Source: JAOPZW01 sp963788935
GTDB lineage: Bacteria; Actinomycetota; Thermoleophilia; Solirubrobacterales; Solirubrobacteraceae
Direction: 5' to 3'
DNA length: 64,000 bases
NCBI GenBank assembly: GCA_963788935.1
Contig: CAWBIM010000016.1
Span: 186,001-250,000 of the forward strand
Shown: piece by piece, positions 23,185-31,389 of the stretch
How the letters are laid out: each line of letters starts with the position of its first letter
Position numbering within the stretch: the stretch's first letter is position 1
Position numbers and translations under genes: made by a program
The notes under the pieces: generated by a model
Told to the model about the DNA's origin: nothing
Seen by the model: the letters and a program-made list of their open reading frames with translations, nothing else
The model's database searches: none

Positions 23185-25703
23185 GCACGCTGCAGGAACG
23201 GACCCGCTTCGAGCCCGCCGAGGTCGAGCCGCGCATCTCCGAGGCGTGGCTCGCATCCGGGCTGCACCACCCGGAGCCGGGCGGCACGCCGGCGGAGAAC
23301 TACTCGATCGCCGTCCCGCCGCCGAACGTCACCGGCGTGCTGCACATGGGCCACGCGCTCAACGGCTCCGTCCAGGACACGCTCATCCGCTACCACCGCA
23401 TGAAGGGCATGCGGACGAAGTGGATCCTCGGCACCGACCACGCCGGCATCGCGACCCAGAAGCAGGTCGAGAAGCAGCTCGAGGCCGAGGGCGCGAGCCG
23501 CGAGGCGCTCGGGCGCGAGGCGTTCGTCGAGCGCGTCTGGGCGTGGCGGGAGCGCTACGGCGGGCAGATCATCGAGCAGTTCAAGCGCCTCGGCGCGACG
23601 CTCGACTACGACGACGAGCGCTTCACGCTCGACGAGCGCTACGCGCGCGCGGTGCTCGAGGTCTTCGTCGCGCTGTACCGCAAGGGCCTCATCTACCGCG
23701 ACCACTACCTCGTCAACTGGGACCCGGGCACGCAGTCGGCGATCTCGGACCTCGAGGTGGAGGACCGCGAGGAGACCGACACGCTCTTCCACATCGCCTA
23801 CCCGCTCGAGGACGGCACGGGCGAGGTCGTGGTCGCCACCGTGCGCCCGGAGACGATGCTGGCCGACACGGCCATCGCGGTGAACCCGGCCGACGAGCGC
23901 TACGCGCACCTCGTCGGCAAGGCGGCGATCCTGCCGCTGGTCGGCCGCCGCCTGCCGATCATCGCCGACGACTACGTGAAGACCGACTTCGGCAGCGGCG
24001 CGCTGAAGATCACGCCGGGCCACGACCCGAACGACTTCGAGATCGGCCGCCGCCACGGGCTCGAGGAGATCTCCGTCATCGGCGAGGACGGCCGCATGAC
24101 CGAGGCCGCGGGCGAGTACGCCGGCCTGGGCGTGGGCGAGGCGCAGGAGCGCGTCGTCGCCGCGCTGCGCGAGCAGGGCCTCGTCCGCCACACCGAGCTC
24201 TACACGCACACCGTCCCGTTCAGCCAGCGCTCGGGCGAGCGCATCGAGCCGCTCATCTCGCTGCAGTGGTTCATGCGCATGGACGAGCTCGCCGCCCCGG
24301 CGATCGCGGTCGTGCGCGACGGGCGGGTCCGGATCCATCCGCCGTCGCAGTCGCGCCGCTACGTCGAGTGGATGGAGAACATCCGCCCGTGGTGCATCAG
24401 CCGCCAGCTCTGGTGGGGCCACCAGATCCCCGTCTGGTACCGCGGTGAGGAGGTGTACGCGGGCCTCGAGCCGCCCGACGGCGACGGCTGGGAGCGCGAC
24501 CCGGACGTGCTCGACACGTGGTTCAGCTCGGCGCTGTGGCCGTTCGCGACGCTCGGCTGGCCCGAGGAGACGCCCGACCTCGCGTCCTTCTACCCGACCG
24601 ACGTCCTGTCGACGGCGCGCGACATCCTGTTCCTCTGGGTCGCGCGCATGGTGATGATGGGGCTCGAGTTCACCGGCGACATCCCGTTCTCGGACGTCTA
24701 CGTGCACTCGGTCATCCAGGCCCCGGACGGGCGGCGGATGAGCAAGTCGCTCGGCACGGGCATCGACCCGCTCGACGAGATCGAGCGCCACGGCGCCGAC
24801 GCGGTCCGCTTCGGCCTGCTGGCGATGTCCTCGACCCAGGACGTCAAGTACTCCAGCGAGAAGGTCCAGCAGGGCCAGCGCCTGGCGAACAAGCTGTTCA
24901 ACGCCTCGCGCTACGTCCTGCTCAACGTCCAGGACGTCGACCCCGCGCCGCGGCCGCAGACGCTCTACGACCGCTGGATCCTGTCGCGCCTGCAGGCGGC
25001 GAAGGCGGCGTTCGCCGACAGCGTCGCCCGCTTCGACTTCGCCCGGGGCGTGCTCGGCCTCTACGACTTCGTCTACGGCGAGCTGTGCGACTGGTACCTC
25101 GAGTTCACGAAGGGCCGCGAGTTCGACGAGGACCTCTCGGCGACGATGCTCCACGTGCTGCGCGAGACGCTCGCGCTCGCGCACCCGGTCATCCCGTTCG
25201 TCACCGAGGAGCTGTGGGACCACGTCCCGGGCACCGAGGGCCTGCTCGCGCTGGCCCGCAGCAGCGAGCCCGACGCGGCCCTGCGCGACGAGGCGGCCGA
25301 GGCCGAGATCGCCGCCGTGATCGAGGCCGTGCAGGCGCTGCGCTCGTGGCGCGACGAGGCCGGCGTGAAGCCCGGCCAGGTCCTGCCCGCGCGCATCGAC
25401 GGCCTCGACGGGTCGGCGGCGCTCGTGGCCCGGATGGCGCGGCTCGACCTCGACACCGAGGGCGAGCCGACGGCGACCGTGGCGATCCCCGGCGGCAGCG
25501 TGGAGATCCGCGCGGGCGACCTCGTCGACCGCGAGGCCGAGGCCCGCAAGGCCGCGGCCGAGCGCGAGCGCCTGCAGCAGGAGATCTCCCGGGCCGAGGC
25601 CAAGCTCGCCAACGACGGGTTCGTCGCGAAGGCGCCGCCGGACCTGGTGCAGCGCGAGCGCGACAAGCTCGACCGCCTGCGCCGCGAGCTCGAGGGGCTC
25701 TGA
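23181..25703 (+). CDS. valS: Valyl-tRNA synthetase
   Basis: An 840-residue class I synthetase. The HIGH motif is HMGHALN in PPPNVTGVLHMGHALNGS, and KMSKS is RRMSKSLGTG. The editing (CP1) domain includes TVRPETMLADTAIAVNP and the catalytic-core phrase WFSSALWPFATLG is typical of ValRS. A C-terminal coiled-coil arm (residues ~780-840, REAEARKAAAERERLQQEI) contacts tRNA. It overlaps the methyltransferase stop, but a -10-like TACACT at 23165-23170, ten bases before the ATG, suggests its own promoter. Confidence 0.97.
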   Translation: MSTLQERTRFEPAEVEPRISEAWLASGLHHPEPGGTPAENYSIAVPPPNVTGVLHMGHALNGSVQDTLIRYHRMKGMRTKWILGTDHAGIATQKQVEKQLEAEGASREALGREAFVERVWAWRERYGGQIIEQFKRLGATLDYDDERFTLDERYARAVLEVFVALYRKGLIYRDHYLVNWDPGTQSAISDLEVEDREETDTLFHIAYPLEDGTGEVVVATVRPETMLADTAIAVNPADERYAHLVGKAAILPLVGRRLPIIADDYVKTDFGSGALKITPGHDPNDFEIGRRHGLEEISVIGEDGRMTEAAGEYAGLGVGEAQERVVAALREQGLVRHTELYTHTVPFSQRSGERIEPLISLQWFMRMDELAAPAIAVVRDGRVRIHPPSQSRRYVEWMENIRPWCISRQLWWGHQIPVWYRGEEVYAGLEPPDGDGWERDPDVLDTWFSSALWPFATLGWPEETPDLASFYPTDVLSTARDILFLWVARMVMMGLEFTGDIPFSDVYVHSVIQAPDGRRMSKSLGTGIDPLDEIERHGADAVRFGLLAMSSTQDVKYSSEKVQQGQRLANKLFNASRYVLLNVQDVDPAPRPQTLYDRWILSRLQAAKAAFADSVARFDFARGVLGLYDFVYGELCDWYLEFTKGREFDEDLSATMLHVLRETLALAHPVIPFVTEELWDHVPGTEGLLALARSSEPDAALRDEAAEAEIAAVIEAVQALRSWRDEAGVKPGQVLPARIDGLDGSAALVARMARLDLDTEGEPTATVAIPGGSVEIRAGDLVDREAEARKAAAERERLQQEISRAEAKLANDGFVAKAPPDLVQRERDKLDRLRRELEGL

Positions 25704-25715
25704 CGTGGTCCGCGC

Positions 25716-26954
25716 ATGACCTACTCGGAGGCCGAGCGCTACCTGCTCTCGCTCGAGCTCTTCGGGATGCGCTTCGGGCTGGACCGCATGCGCCGCCTGA
25801 TGACGGCGCTCGGCTCGCCCCAGGAGCGCTACGGCACGGTCCACGTCGCGGGGACGAACGGCAAGTCCTCGACGGTCCGGATGACGGCGGCGATCCTCGC
25901 CCGCCACGGCCTGCGCGCCGGGGCCTACCTGTCCCCGCACCTCGTGTCGTTCACCGAGCGCATCCGCGTCGACGACACCGACCTCTCCGAGGAGCGCTTC
26001 GCCGCCGCCGTCGCGCGGGCCCGGCGCGCGGCCGAGAAGGTCGACCGCACGCTCGAGGAGGGCGATCGCGTCACGCAGTTCGAGGCCCTGACGGCCGCCG
26101 CCTACAGCGAGCTGGCCGAGGCGGGCGCGGACGTCGTCGTCGTCGAGGCCGGCCTCGGCGGGCGCTGGGACGCGACGAACGTGATCCCCTCGAAGGTGCA
26201 GGTCCTGACGAACGTCGGCCTCGAGCACACGCGCTGGCTCGGCCCGACGATCGCCGACATCGCGGCCGAGAAGCTCGACATCGTGCGCCCGGGCGGGACG
26301 CTCGTCGTCGGGGCCGACCTGCACGAGGACGCGATGACGCTGGCCGAGGCCCTGTGCGCCGAGCGCGGCGCGAAGCTCGTCGTCGCGCCGGCCGACAGCG
26401 GGCTCGAGCTGCTCGCCCAGGGCGCCGTCCAGCAGCGCAACTTCGCCGTGGCGCGCGCGGCGGCCGAGGCCTACCACGGGCCGCTCGACGACGCCGCCGT
26501 CAGTGCGGCCGCGGCCGGGACGCTCGTGCCCGGGCGCTTCCAGGTCGTCTCGGAGGCGCCCGCGACGGTCATCGACGGCGCCCACAACGCCGCGGGCATG
26601 GCGTCGCTGGCGGGGTCGCTGCGGACCTTCGCGGCGGGCCGGCGGATCGTCGCCTGCGTGTCCGTGCTCGACGACAAGGACGCCGCGGGGATGCTCCGCG
26701 AGCTCCTGCCGCTGTGCGCCGAGGTCGTCTTCACCCAGAGCGCGAACCCGCGGGCGCTGCCGGCCGGGACGCTCGAGTCGCTCGCCGGCCAGGTCGGCGG
26801 GCCGCCGGCCCGGACGGTCCAGGACCCGCTGCGCGCGCTCGAAGCGGCGCGGGCGGCCGCCGGTCCGGGCGGCGTCGTCGTCGCCACCGGCTCGATCTAC
26901 CTCATCGCCGATCTGCTGCGCCCGGCCGGGGCGCGAGGGAGGTCGATGCTGTGA
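25716..26954 (+). CDS. folC: Folylpolyglutamate/dihydrofolate synthase
   Basis: A 412-residue Mur-ligase-type enzyme that adds glutamate to (dihydro)folate. The P-loop is VAGTNGKSST, followed by GAYLSPHLVSFTERIRVD (folate loop), VVVEAGLGGRWDATNV, LEHTRWLGPTIADIAAEKLDI and VIDGAHNAAGM. GMRFGLDRMRRL at the N terminus is family-typical. It follows valS by 12 bases, a common pairing, and its stop overlaps the next small gene (GTGA). Confidence 0.95.
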   Translation: MTYSEAERYLLSLELFGMRFGLDRMRRLMTALGSPQERYGTVHVAGTNGKSSTVRMTAAILARHGLRAGAYLSPHLVSFTERIRVDDTDLSEERFAAAVARARRAAEKVDRTLEEGDRVTQFEALTAAAYSELAEAGADVVVVEAGLGGRWDATNVIPSKVQVLTNVGLEHTRWLGPTIADIAAEKLDIVRPGGTLVVGADLHEDAMTLAEALCAERGAKLVVAPADSGLELLAQGAVQQRNFAVARAAAEAYHGPLDDAAVSAAAAGTLVPGRFQVVSEAPATVIDGAHNAAGMASLAGSLRTFAAGRRIVACVSVLDDKDAAGMLRELLPLCAEVVFTQSANPRALPAGTLESLAGQVGGPPARTVQDPLRALEAARAAAGPGGVVVATGSIYLIADLLRPAGARGRSML

Positions 26955-27067
26955 GCGAAGACGGTCCGTCGATGCCCGCGATGATCGCCCTGGTGGCCAT
27001 CGTCGTGGCCGTCGTGATCCTCGTGTTCTTCGGGCTGGGATACGGATTCGGCCGATTGTTCCTCTAA
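26951..27067 (+). CDS. Small single-span membrane protein (38 residues)
   Basis: GTG 26951 overlaps the folC stop by four bases and opens a 38-residue frame: a polar start (SEDGPSMPAM), one hydrophobic helix (IALVAIVVAVVILVFFGLGY) and a short RLFL end. The coupling, composition and position before another membrane protein support a real gene. Function unknown; it may be a partner of the next protein. Confidence 0.6.
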   Translation: MSEDGPSMPAMIALVAIVVAVVILVFFGLGYGFGRLFL

Positions 27068-27080
27068 CGTCCCGGGCACC

Positions 27081-27626
27081 ATGCTGCCCTTGGGCGTCTT
27101 CGGAATCGACAACGACGGCCTGAACACGGCCATCAAGCTGCTCGGCGTCTTCGCCGTCGTCGTATGGCTCGCGCTGGTCTACTGGACCTTCGCCGACGCC
27201 CGCCGCCGGATCGCCGATCCGATGATCGTCGGCTGCTGCGCGCTCGCGTCGCTGCTGTTCCCCTACGTCGGGACGATCGTCTACATGATCGTGCGCCCGC
27301 CGGAGTACCTCGACGACGTGCGCGAGCGCGAGCTCGAGATGCAGGCGGCCGAGGCGCGGCTGCAGGAGAGCGGCTATCTCGTCTGCCCGCACTGCGAGCA
27401 GCACGTGGACAAGGACTTCCTGCGGTGTCCGAACTGCATGCGCAAGCTCAAGGACCCGTGCGCCAACTGCGGCAAGCCGCTGGACCCGCAGTGGCCGATC
27501 TGCCCGTACTGCGAGGCCGAGGTGCCCGGGCACGCCCCGGTGCCCCGCCGGCGGCGCCGGCGCCAGGCGACCAGCGAGGTCGAGCAGGGCGCCACCGCGT
27601 CGTTCGAGACGCCGCCCTCGCCGTGA
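27081..27626 (+). CDS. Membrane protein with zinc-ribbon domain
   Basis: A 181-residue protein. Two transmembrane helices lie in residues ~15-75 (LLGVFAVVVWLALVYWTFADARRR, then CCALASLLFPYVGTIVYMIV). After a charged linker come three CxxC-type knuckles (CPHCEQH, CPNCMRKL, CANCGKPL, CPYCEAE), a double zinc ribbon facing the cytoplasm. The tail is basic (RRRRRRQ). It is a recurrent neighbour of folC/ndk in related actinobacteria to my knowledge. Function unknown. Confidence 0.8.
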   Translation: MLPLGVFGIDNDGLNTAIKLLGVFAVVVWLALVYWTFADARRRIADPMIVGCCALASLLFPYVGTIVYMIVRPPEYLDDVRERELEMQAAEARLQESGYLVCPHCEQHVDKDFLRCPNCMRKLKDPCANCGKPLDPQWPICPYCEAEVPGHAPVPRRRRRRQATSEVEQGATASFETPPSP

Positions 27627-27661
27627 CCCACTGACGAATCCCCGGGAAGGACTGAACACCC

Positions 27662-28084
27662 ATGGACCGGACCCTCATCCTGGTCAAGCCGGACGCGTTC
27701 GCGCGCGGCCTGACCGGCGAGATCATCGCGCGCTTCGAGCGCAAGGGCCTGCACATCGTCGCGCTGAAGCACATGACGGTGGACGAGGACCTCGCCAAGC
27801 GCCACTACGCCGAGCACGACGGCAAGTCGTTCTTCGGCGAGCTCGTCGAGTTCATCACCTCCGGGCCGCTCGTGGCCATGGTGCTCGAGGGCGAGGAGGC
27901 CGTCCCCGCCGCGCGCCAGGTGATCGGCGCGACGAACCCGGTCCAGGCCGCCCCCGGCTCGATCCGCGGGGACTTCGCGATCTCCGTCGGCCAGAACATG
28001 GTCCACGGCTCGGACTCGGCCGAGTCCGCCGCGCGCGAGGCCGGCCTGTTCTTCCCCGAGCTGTTCCAGAGCACCCACGCCTGA
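27662..28084 (+). CDS. ndk: Nucleoside diphosphate kinase
   Basis: A 140-residue enzyme that moves the gamma phosphate from ATP to other nucleoside diphosphates via a phospho-His. The active His is in NMVHGSDSAESA. TLILVKPDAFARGLTGEII and GATNPVQAAPGSIRGDF are family signatures. GGGAAGGA precedes the ATG. Four bases after its stop begins maf. Confidence 0.96.
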   Translation: MDRTLILVKPDAFARGLTGEIIARFERKGLHIVALKHMTVDEDLAKRHYAEHDGKSFFGELVEFITSGPLVAMVLEGEEAVPAARQVIGATNPVQAAPGSIRGDFAISVGQNMVHGSDSAESAAREAGLFFPELFQSTHA

Positions 28085-28088
28085 CCCG

Positions 28089-28655
28089 GTGCCGGGGCTG
28101 GTCCTCGCCAGCCGGTCGCCCCAGCGCCGCGCGATCCTCGAGGGGCTCGGCGTGGCGTTCGAGCTGCGCCCGGTCGACGTCGTCGAGGAGGACGAGGGCG
28201 CGCCGGTCGCCGTCGCGGCCGAGAACGCCCTGCGCAAGGCCGTCGCCGGCAAGGCGCGGCCCGAGGAGGTCGTGCTCGGCGTCGACACGATCGTCGTCAC
28301 CGGGCTCGAGATCTGGGGCAAGCCGCCCGACGAGGCCGCGGCGCGCGAGACGCTGCGCCACCTGCAGGGCCGCACCCACCGCGTCATCAGCGGCGTCGCG
28401 CTCGTCGCCGAGGACGGCACGGTGCGCGCGGAGGAGGCGGTCACCGACGTCACGTTCCGCCCGCTCGACGACGCCGAGATCGAGTGGTACCTGGCCAGCC
28501 GCGAGTGGGAGGGCCGCGCGGGCGGCTACGCCATCCAGGGCCGCGGCGGCGCCCTGGTCGAGCGCATCGACGGCGACTACCTCAACGTCGTCGGGCTGCC
28601 GGTCGTGACCCTTCTGCGGCTCTGGCCGGACCTGCTCGGGATCGGGCCGCGCTAG
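28089..28655 (+). CDS. maf: Maf-like nucleotide pyrophosphatase
   Basis: A 188-residue Maf/YhdE protein starting at GTG 28089. The phosphate-binding start is LVLASRSPQRRAILEGLG, and VVLGVDTIVV carries the catalytic Asp. GYAIQGRGGALVERIDGDYLNVVGLPV is the typical C-terminal part. These enzymes hydrolyse non-canonical or modified NTPs and have been linked to septum control. It ends the valS-folC-ndk-maf run, before the cell-shape operon. Confidence 0.92.
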   Translation: MPGLVLASRSPQRRAILEGLGVAFELRPVDVVEEDEGAPVAVAAENALRKAVAGKARPEEVVLGVDTIVVTGLEIWGKPPDEAAARETLRHLQGRTHRVISGVALVAEDGTVRAEEAVTDVTFRPLDDAEIEWYLASREWEGRAGGYAIQGRGGALVERIDGDYLNVVGLPVVTLLRLWPDLLGIGPR

Positions 28656-28861
28656 CGCACGGTCCGACCGCGGCCACCGGCCGCGAACGCCGGTCCGGCG
28701 GCTGCACCGCCCCGTCCGGACCGCGGTTTTGCAGGCGGTTTTGCGCCCCGCCATGCACCATTCAGGGCGAGGGCCGACGAGGGGTGGTCCGATACACTGG
28801 CCACGCGGCCGACGCGCCCCCCAGGCAGGCGCCGCGGACGAGCGCGGTCGTCCTCTCACGT

Positions 28862-29917
28862 ATGGGCTTCTTCTCCTACCTCACCGGCTTCGGTGGCCGC
28901 GACATGGCGGTCGACCTCGGCACGGCGAACACCCTCGTCTACGTCCGTGGGCGCGGGATCGTGCTGTCCGAGCCGAGCGTCGTCGCGATCGACTCGCGCA
29001 CCGGCGAGGTGCACGCGGTCGGGATCGAGGCCAAGCGGATGCTGGGGCGCACGCCGGGCACGATCTCGGCGATCCGGCCGCTGAAGGACGGCGTCATCGC
29101 CGACTTCGACGTGACCGAGGAGATGCTCCGCCACTTCATCCAGAAGGTGCACCAGAACCGCTGGGCGCACCCGCGCGTCGTCGTGTGCGTGCCGTCCGGG
29201 GTGACCGGGGTGGAGAAGCGCGCGGTCGAGGAGGCCTGCCTCAGCGCCGGGGCGCGGCAGGCGTACCTCATCGAGGAGCCGATGGCCGCGGCGATCGGCG
29301 CCGGCCTGCCGGTGGGCGAGCCGACGGGCAGCATGGTCGTCGACATCGGCGGCGGGACCAGCGAGGTGGCCGTGATCTCGCTCGGCGGCATCGTCGTGTC
29401 GCAGTCGATCCGGGTCGGCGGCGACGAGCTCGACGAGTCGATCATCAACTACGCCAAGCGCGAGTACAAGCTGCTCATCGGCCAGCAGACGGCCGAGGAG
29501 GTCAAGCTCGAGATCGGCTCCGCCTACCCGATGGAGGAGGAGGTGCAGGCCGAGATCCGCGGGCGCGACATGGTCTCCGGCCTGCCGAAGACGGTGGTCC
29601 TCACGAGCGAGGAGATCCGCCAGGCGCTCGAGGAGCCCCTGTCGCAGATCATCGATGCGGTGAAGGAGACGCTCGACCGCACCCCGCCCGAGCTCGCGTC
29701 CGACATCATGGACCGCGGCATCATGCTCGCGGGCGGGGGCTCGCTCCTGCAGGGGCTCGACGAGCGCCTGCGCGAGGAGACGCAGATGCCGGCCCACCTG
29801 GCCGAGTCGCCCCTGACGTGCGTCGCGGTGGGCTCGGGCCGGTCGCTCGAGGAGTTCGAGGTCATCCACCGCACGAACAAGAATTCGAGGAATCGCGGCC
29901 GGCGGCGCTACCAGTAG
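28862..29917 (+). CDS. mreB: Rod-shape determining actin homologue MreB
   Basis: A 351-residue actin-like ATPase that polymerises on the inner membrane and positions the elongation machinery. Phosphate 1 motif is MAVDLGTANTLVYV, phosphate 2 VVDIGGGTSEVAVIS, and the adenosine motif MLAGGGSLLQGLDE. The N-terminal GFFSYLTGF may serve as membrane-binding helix. The basic tail (RNRGRRRYQ) is short. It starts the operon mreB-mreC-mreD-mrdA-rodA. A GATACACT element about 70 bases upstream may be its promoter. Confidence 0.96.
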   Translation: MGFFSYLTGFGGRDMAVDLGTANTLVYVRGRGIVLSEPSVVAIDSRTGEVHAVGIEAKRMLGRTPGTISAIRPLKDGVIADFDVTEEMLRHFIQKVHQNRWAHPRVVVCVPSGVTGVEKRAVEEACLSAGARQAYLIEEPMAAAIGAGLPVGEPTGSMVVDIGGGTSEVAVISLGGIVVSQSIRVGGDELDESIINYAKREYKLLIGQQTAEEVKLEIGSAYPMEEEVQAEIRGRDMVSGLPKTVVLTSEEIRQALEEPLSQIIDAVKETLDRTPPELASDIMDRGIMLAGGGSLLQGLDERLREETQMPAHLAESPLTCVAVGSGRSLEEFEVIHRTNKNSRNRGRRRYQ

Positions 29918-29959
29918 CGCGCCCCGCAACTCCACACCAGCCTTGGGTTACCGATTCAC

Positions 29960-30823
29960 GTGTACGACAAGACGGTCCGCAGACGCCGGGCAGTTCTGGG
30001 ACTGCTCGTCGCCGGCTCCCTGATCCTCCTCACCGCCTACTTCGGCGAGTCCGCCGGTGGCGGGCTGCATGCCGTGCAGCGCGGCGTCGTCGAGGTGGTC
30101 TCGCCGATCCAGGAGGGCGCCAGCCGCGCGCTCAAGCCGGTGCGCGACCTCATCGGGTGGGTCGGCGACACGATCGACGCCAAGGGCGAGGTCAAGCAGC
30201 TGCGCAGCGAGCGCAACGCGCTGCGCGAGCAGGCCGTCACCGGCGCCGCCGCGGCCCGCGAGAACGACCAGCTGCGCGGCCTGCTGAACCTCGACAAGTC
30301 CCGGGGGCTGAAGGACGAGGCGCCGGTCGCGGCGCGCGTCATCGGCCAGGACCCGAGCGTCTGGTGGAGCCAGGTGCTCATCAACAAGGGCACGAGCGAC
30401 GGCGTCCTGCCCAACCATCCCGTGATCAGCCCCGAGGGCCTGGTCGGCGTCGTGACCACCGCCGCCTCGAACTCCGCGATCGTGACGCTGCTGACCGATC
30501 ACCGGACGGCCGTGGGCGCGCGCGTGGCCGAGAGCGGCGTCGGCGGCGTGATCGAGGTCGAGGCGGGCCGCCCGAACGATCTCGTCATGCGCTTCACGAC
30601 GCGCAACGACGAGGTGACCCCGGGCCAGAACGTCATCACGGCCGGGACCCAGTCGCGGACCGACCGCGTCACGTCGCTGTACCCGCCGCGGATCCCGATC
30701 GGCCGCGTCACCCGCGTCGACGATCCCGCGACCGACGACCAGCTCGTCCACATCCGCCCGTTCGCCAACATGCGCCGCCTCGACTTCGTCCAGGTGCTGA
30801 CCCGAACGCGCAACGCCACGTGA
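29960..30823 (+). CDS. mreC: Rod-shape determining protein MreC
   Basis: A 287-residue bitopic protein starting at GTG 29960. One membrane helix (AVLGLLVAGSLILLTAYF) is followed by a coiled coil (EVKQLRSERNALREQAV, ARENDQLRGLLNL) and the beta-barrel MreC core (VAARVIGQDPSVWWSQVLINKG, NDEVTPGQNVITAG, PIGRVTRV). It links MreB to the cell-wall synthases outside the membrane. It overlaps mreD by GTGA. Confidence 0.94.
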   Translation: MYDKTVRRRRAVLGLLVAGSLILLTAYFGESAGGGLHAVQRGVVEVVSPIQEGASRALKPVRDLIGWVGDTIDAKGEVKQLRSERNALREQAVTGAAAARENDQLRGLLNLDKSRGLKDEAPVAARVIGQDPSVWWSQVLINKGTSDGVLPNHPVISPEGLVGVVTTAASNSAIVTLLTDHRTAVGARVAESGVGGVIEVEAGRPNDLVMRFTTRNDEVTPGQNVITAGTQSRTDRVTSLYPPRIPIGRVTRVDDPATDDQLVHIRPFANMRRLDFVQVLTRTRNAT

Positions 30824-31389
30824 TCCCGATCACCCCGCAGCTCGTCGCCCGGCTCGTCGCGCTCGGCGTGACCATGGTGATCCTCCAGATCGCCGCGGTC
30901 TCGCAGATCGAGCTCTTCGGGACGAACGCCGACCTCGCCCCGCTCGTCATCGCGTCGGTCGGGCTCATGGTCGGCTCGCTGCCGGGCGCCGTCTTCGGCT
31001 TCTGCGTGGGGCTGTTCATCGACCTCGCGCTCGTCCAGACGCTCGGCCTGTCGTCGCTCGTGTACGTCGGGATCGGCTACTGGGCGGGGCGCCTGCTCGA
31101 GCTGCGCGACCCGCAGGGCGCGCTCGTCCCGTTCGCGGTCGGCGCGGCGGCGACGGCGGTCGCGACGATCGGCTACTCGATCATGGAGTTCCTGCTCGGC
31201 GTCGACGCGCCGGTCAGCTTCCTGCTCGTGCGCGAGATCCTCGCGACGATCCTGCTCAACGCGCTGATCTCCGGCGTCGTCTACGCGATCGTGCGCCGCC
31301 TGCTGCTGCCGGCGCTGCCGGAGGACCCGCGCCGGCGCCGGCGCCGCGCCTACACGACGGGCGGCCTGTCGCCGCTGAGCCGCTCATGA
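30820..31389 (+). CDS. mreD: Rod-shape determining protein MreD
   Basis: A 189-residue membrane protein with five to six helices (LVALGVTMVILQIAAVSQIELFG onward) and a basic tail PEDPRRRRRRAY. GTG 30820 overlaps the mreC stop and its own stop overlaps mrdA by ATGA. MreD has low sequence conservation; identification relies on position, length and topology. It stabilises the MreC-PBP2-RodA complex. Confidence 0.9.
   Translation: MIPITPQLVARLVALGVTMVILQIAAVSQIELFGTNADLAPLVIASVGLMVGSLPGAVFGFCVGLFIDLALVQTLGLSSLVYVGIGYWAGRLLELRDPQGALVPFAVGAAATAVATIGYSIMEFLLGVDAPVSFLLVREILATILLNALISGVVYAIVRRLLLPALPEDPRRRRRRAYTTGGLSPLSRS

Noticed and set aside
23037..27659. A 1540-codon minus-strand open frame opposite valS and folC
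   Set aside because: The translation is Arg/Asp/Val-rich shadow sequence with no motif, and the plus-strand genes here are certain.
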